In this document: positions 5,188 through 6,056 of the stretch, in pieces | How positions within the stretch are numbered: the first letter of the stretch is position 1 | Layout of the letters: every line of letters begins with the position of its first letter | Notes under the pieces: model-generated | Database searches by the model: none | Seen by the model: the letters and a program-made list of their open reading frames with translations, nothing else | Told to the model about the DNA's origin: nothing | Position numbers and translations under genes: made by a program | NCBI GenBank assembly: GCA_018896395.1 | Contig: JAHIMN010000265.1 | Span: 1-6,056, forward strand | Reading direction: 5' to 3' | DNA from: Verrucomicrobiota bacterium | GTDB taxonomy: Bacteria; Verrucomicrobiota; Kiritimatiellia; JAAZAB01 | DNA length: 6,056 nt

Positions 5188-5398
5188 AGGTGACAATATA
5201 GCCACAAATCTTCAACTCGATGACAGGCTCATCAGGCAAGCCGTTGCGCTCGGGAGCCACCGTACGAAGAAGGCCGCGGTAACGCAGGCGCTGACCGACT
5301 ACATCCACCATCTCCAACAGGAGAAGATCCTTAATTTGTTTGGGAAGGTGGATTTCGACCTTGGGTATGACTACAAACGGCAGCGGGCGAAAGCATGA
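5180..5398 (+). CDS. vapB: VapB-type antitoxin (type II toxin-antitoxin system)
   Basis: Small antitoxin expected to dimerise on operator DNA through its N-terminus and to wrap its C-terminal tail over the VapC active site. Coordinates are drawn from the nearest ATG (72 residues), but family similarity begins at the ATA at 5198 (66 residues, typical length): ATNLQLDDRLIRQAVALG, then GSHRTKKAAVTQALTDYI, a linker helix, and the characteristic tail LFGKVDFDLGYDYKRQR. The six residues before it (MCGGDN) are just the translated Shine-Dalgarno region, so the ATG at 5180 is probably not used. A start at 5123 would run through the candidate promoter and is unlikely. The stop overlaps the vapC start by four bases (ATGA), indicating coupling that keeps antitoxin ahead of toxin. 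Family assignment is firm; the start is open. Confidence 0.88.
   Translation: MCGGDNIATNLQLDDRLIRQAVALGSHRTKKAAVTQALTDYIHHLQQEKILNLFGKVDFDLGYDYKRQRAKA
5186..5200 (+). promoter_or_regulatory. Strong Shine-Dalgarno GGAGGTGA followed by ATA at the expected vapB start
   Basis: GGAGG (5186-5190) is followed after seven bases by ATA (5198-5200), from which the protein reads (I/M)ATNLQLDDRLI, the normal N-terminus of this antitoxin family. The nearest canonical start, ATG at 5180, lies upstream of this Shine-Dalgarno sequence and would translate through it. Confidence 0.5.
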
Positions 5399-5850
5399 GA
5401 GTACTCATCGACACGAGCATCTGGTCTCTCGCGCTACGCCGAGCCGAGCATGTTCAGAATCCGGAAGCGTTGGAGTTGAGACGCTTAATCACTACCCATG
5501 TGGCCGAAATCATAGGCCCAATCCGGCAGGAAGTACTCTCCGGAGTGCGGGATCAGTCCCAATTTGACCGATTGGAGTCACACCTCGCCGCCTTTCCTGA
5601 TCTGCCCTTGCTGACCGAGGACTATGTGACGGCCGCAAAGTTCTTCAATCTGTGTCGTTCCAGAGGCATTCAGGGCTCGAACACCGATTTCCTTATCTGC
5701 GCCGTAGCCGTAAGACACGACTTCGCCGTTTTTACGACAGACAGGGACTTCCCTCTGTTTACCAAGTGTCTGCCGGTCGTCCTTCACGAAATCAAGAGAA
5801 CGGCCGAACAAACACCTGCACGTTATCGTCGCTCCCGCGCCAAACCGTGA
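5395..5850 (+). CDS. vapC: VapC-type PIN-domain ribonuclease toxin
   Basis: Type II toxin, a Mg-dependent endoribonuclease; characterised VapC proteins cut tRNAs or the 23S rRNA sarcin-ricin loop, but the target here cannot be told from sequence. The 151-residue PIN domain keeps the acidic active-site set: Asp6 in LIDTSIW, Glu46 in IRQEVLSG, Asp98 in GSNTDFLICAVA and Asp116 in TTDRDF. The toxin therefore looks intact. The last roughly 20 residues (EIKRTAEQTPARYRRSRAKP) form a basic tail beyond the usual end of the fold. Start ATG at 5395 overlaps the vapB stop in ATGA. The pair sits directly downstream of the envelope operon, with its own candidate promoter, and looks like an independently acquired module. 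Confidence 0.93.
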   Translation: MRVLIDTSIWSLALRRAEHVQNPEALELRRLITTHVAEIIGPIRQEVLSGVRDQSQFDRLESHLAAFPDLPLLTEDYVTAAKFFNLCRSRGIQGSNTDFLICAVAVRHDFAVFTTDRDFPLFTKCLPVVLHEIKRTAEQTPARYRRSRAKP

Positions 5851-6056
5851 GGTGTGGCGTTAGCACCTTGAACGTTGGGAACCGCTATAAATAACAAGAA
5901 TCTTACCACGGATAGCTTAGCGCGGCATAGCCGCAACCAAAAAAGACTTGTGATTAGCCGCAAAAAAACGCAAAGAAATAAGATTTTGCCCGCGAACCAC
6001 GCGAAAGGAACGCGAAACTGATTTACTTAATTAAGCACTCTGATTCTGCCTCCGAA
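5851..6056. other. Non-coding right end with phased CGCRAA repeats
   Basis: No gene is visible. Short repeats recur at roughly helical-turn spacing: ccgcaa (5930-5935), ccgcaaa (5958-5964), cgcaaa (5969-5974), cgcgaa (5991-5996), cgcgaa (6000-6005) and cgcgaa (6011-6016), with an accacgga motif at 5905-5912. Degenerate phased strings like these occur in intergenic DNA of several environmental phyla, sometimes beside small accessory genes such as GxxExxY proteins; none is visible before the window ends. Confidence 0.45.

Noticed and set aside
5851..5867. Terminator after vapC (ggtgt ... gcacc)
   Set aside because: The stem is only five pairs with one G-T pair and there is no T run after it.

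Overview
The window reads as a GC-rich bacterial chromosome segment. All recognisable genes are on the + strand. The left two thirds is a conserved envelope and isoprenoid operon: uppS (5' end missing), cdsA, dxr and rseP. UppS makes the undecaprenyl carrier lipid, CdsA makes CDP-diacylglycerol, Dxr commits carbon to the MEP pathway that feeds UppS, and RseP is an intramembrane site-2 protease. This gene order occurs in many bacterial phyla. The CdsA signature variant, the small accessory proteins and the repeat-rich spacers recall PVC-group bacteria (Kiritimatiellota/Lentisphaerota-like). That placement is an impression, not a demonstrated assignment.

The operon is interrupted between dxr and rseP (2740-3297) by a compact unit. 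It holds a gene for a four-helix-bundle protein of the 23S rRNA intervening-sequence family (S23/TIGR02436-like). The gene is bracketed by two arrays of 7-8 base units: about ten CARCGGTT-like units on the left, and eight back-to-back units of the reverse complement (AACCRYTG-like) on the right. In RNA the arrays could pair and loop the gene out, which resembles the layout of intervening sequences in some 23S rRNA genes. I regard this as the most interesting structure in the window.

After rseP comes a gene-poor spacer (4789-5149). It has a short reading frame in the rseP frame, a repeated GACTGACCC motif and two strong hairpins. Then comes a VapBC-type toxin-antitoxin pair (about 5180-5850) with a candidate promoter and a palindromic operator-like site directly upstream. 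The right end (5851-6056) has no gene but carries phased CGCRAA repeats.

In both accessory genes (the four-helix-bundle gene and vapB), the position where the family's initiator Met belongs is an ATA codon just downstream of a Shine-Dalgarno-like purine run, whereas cdsA, dxr and rseP start with ATG.
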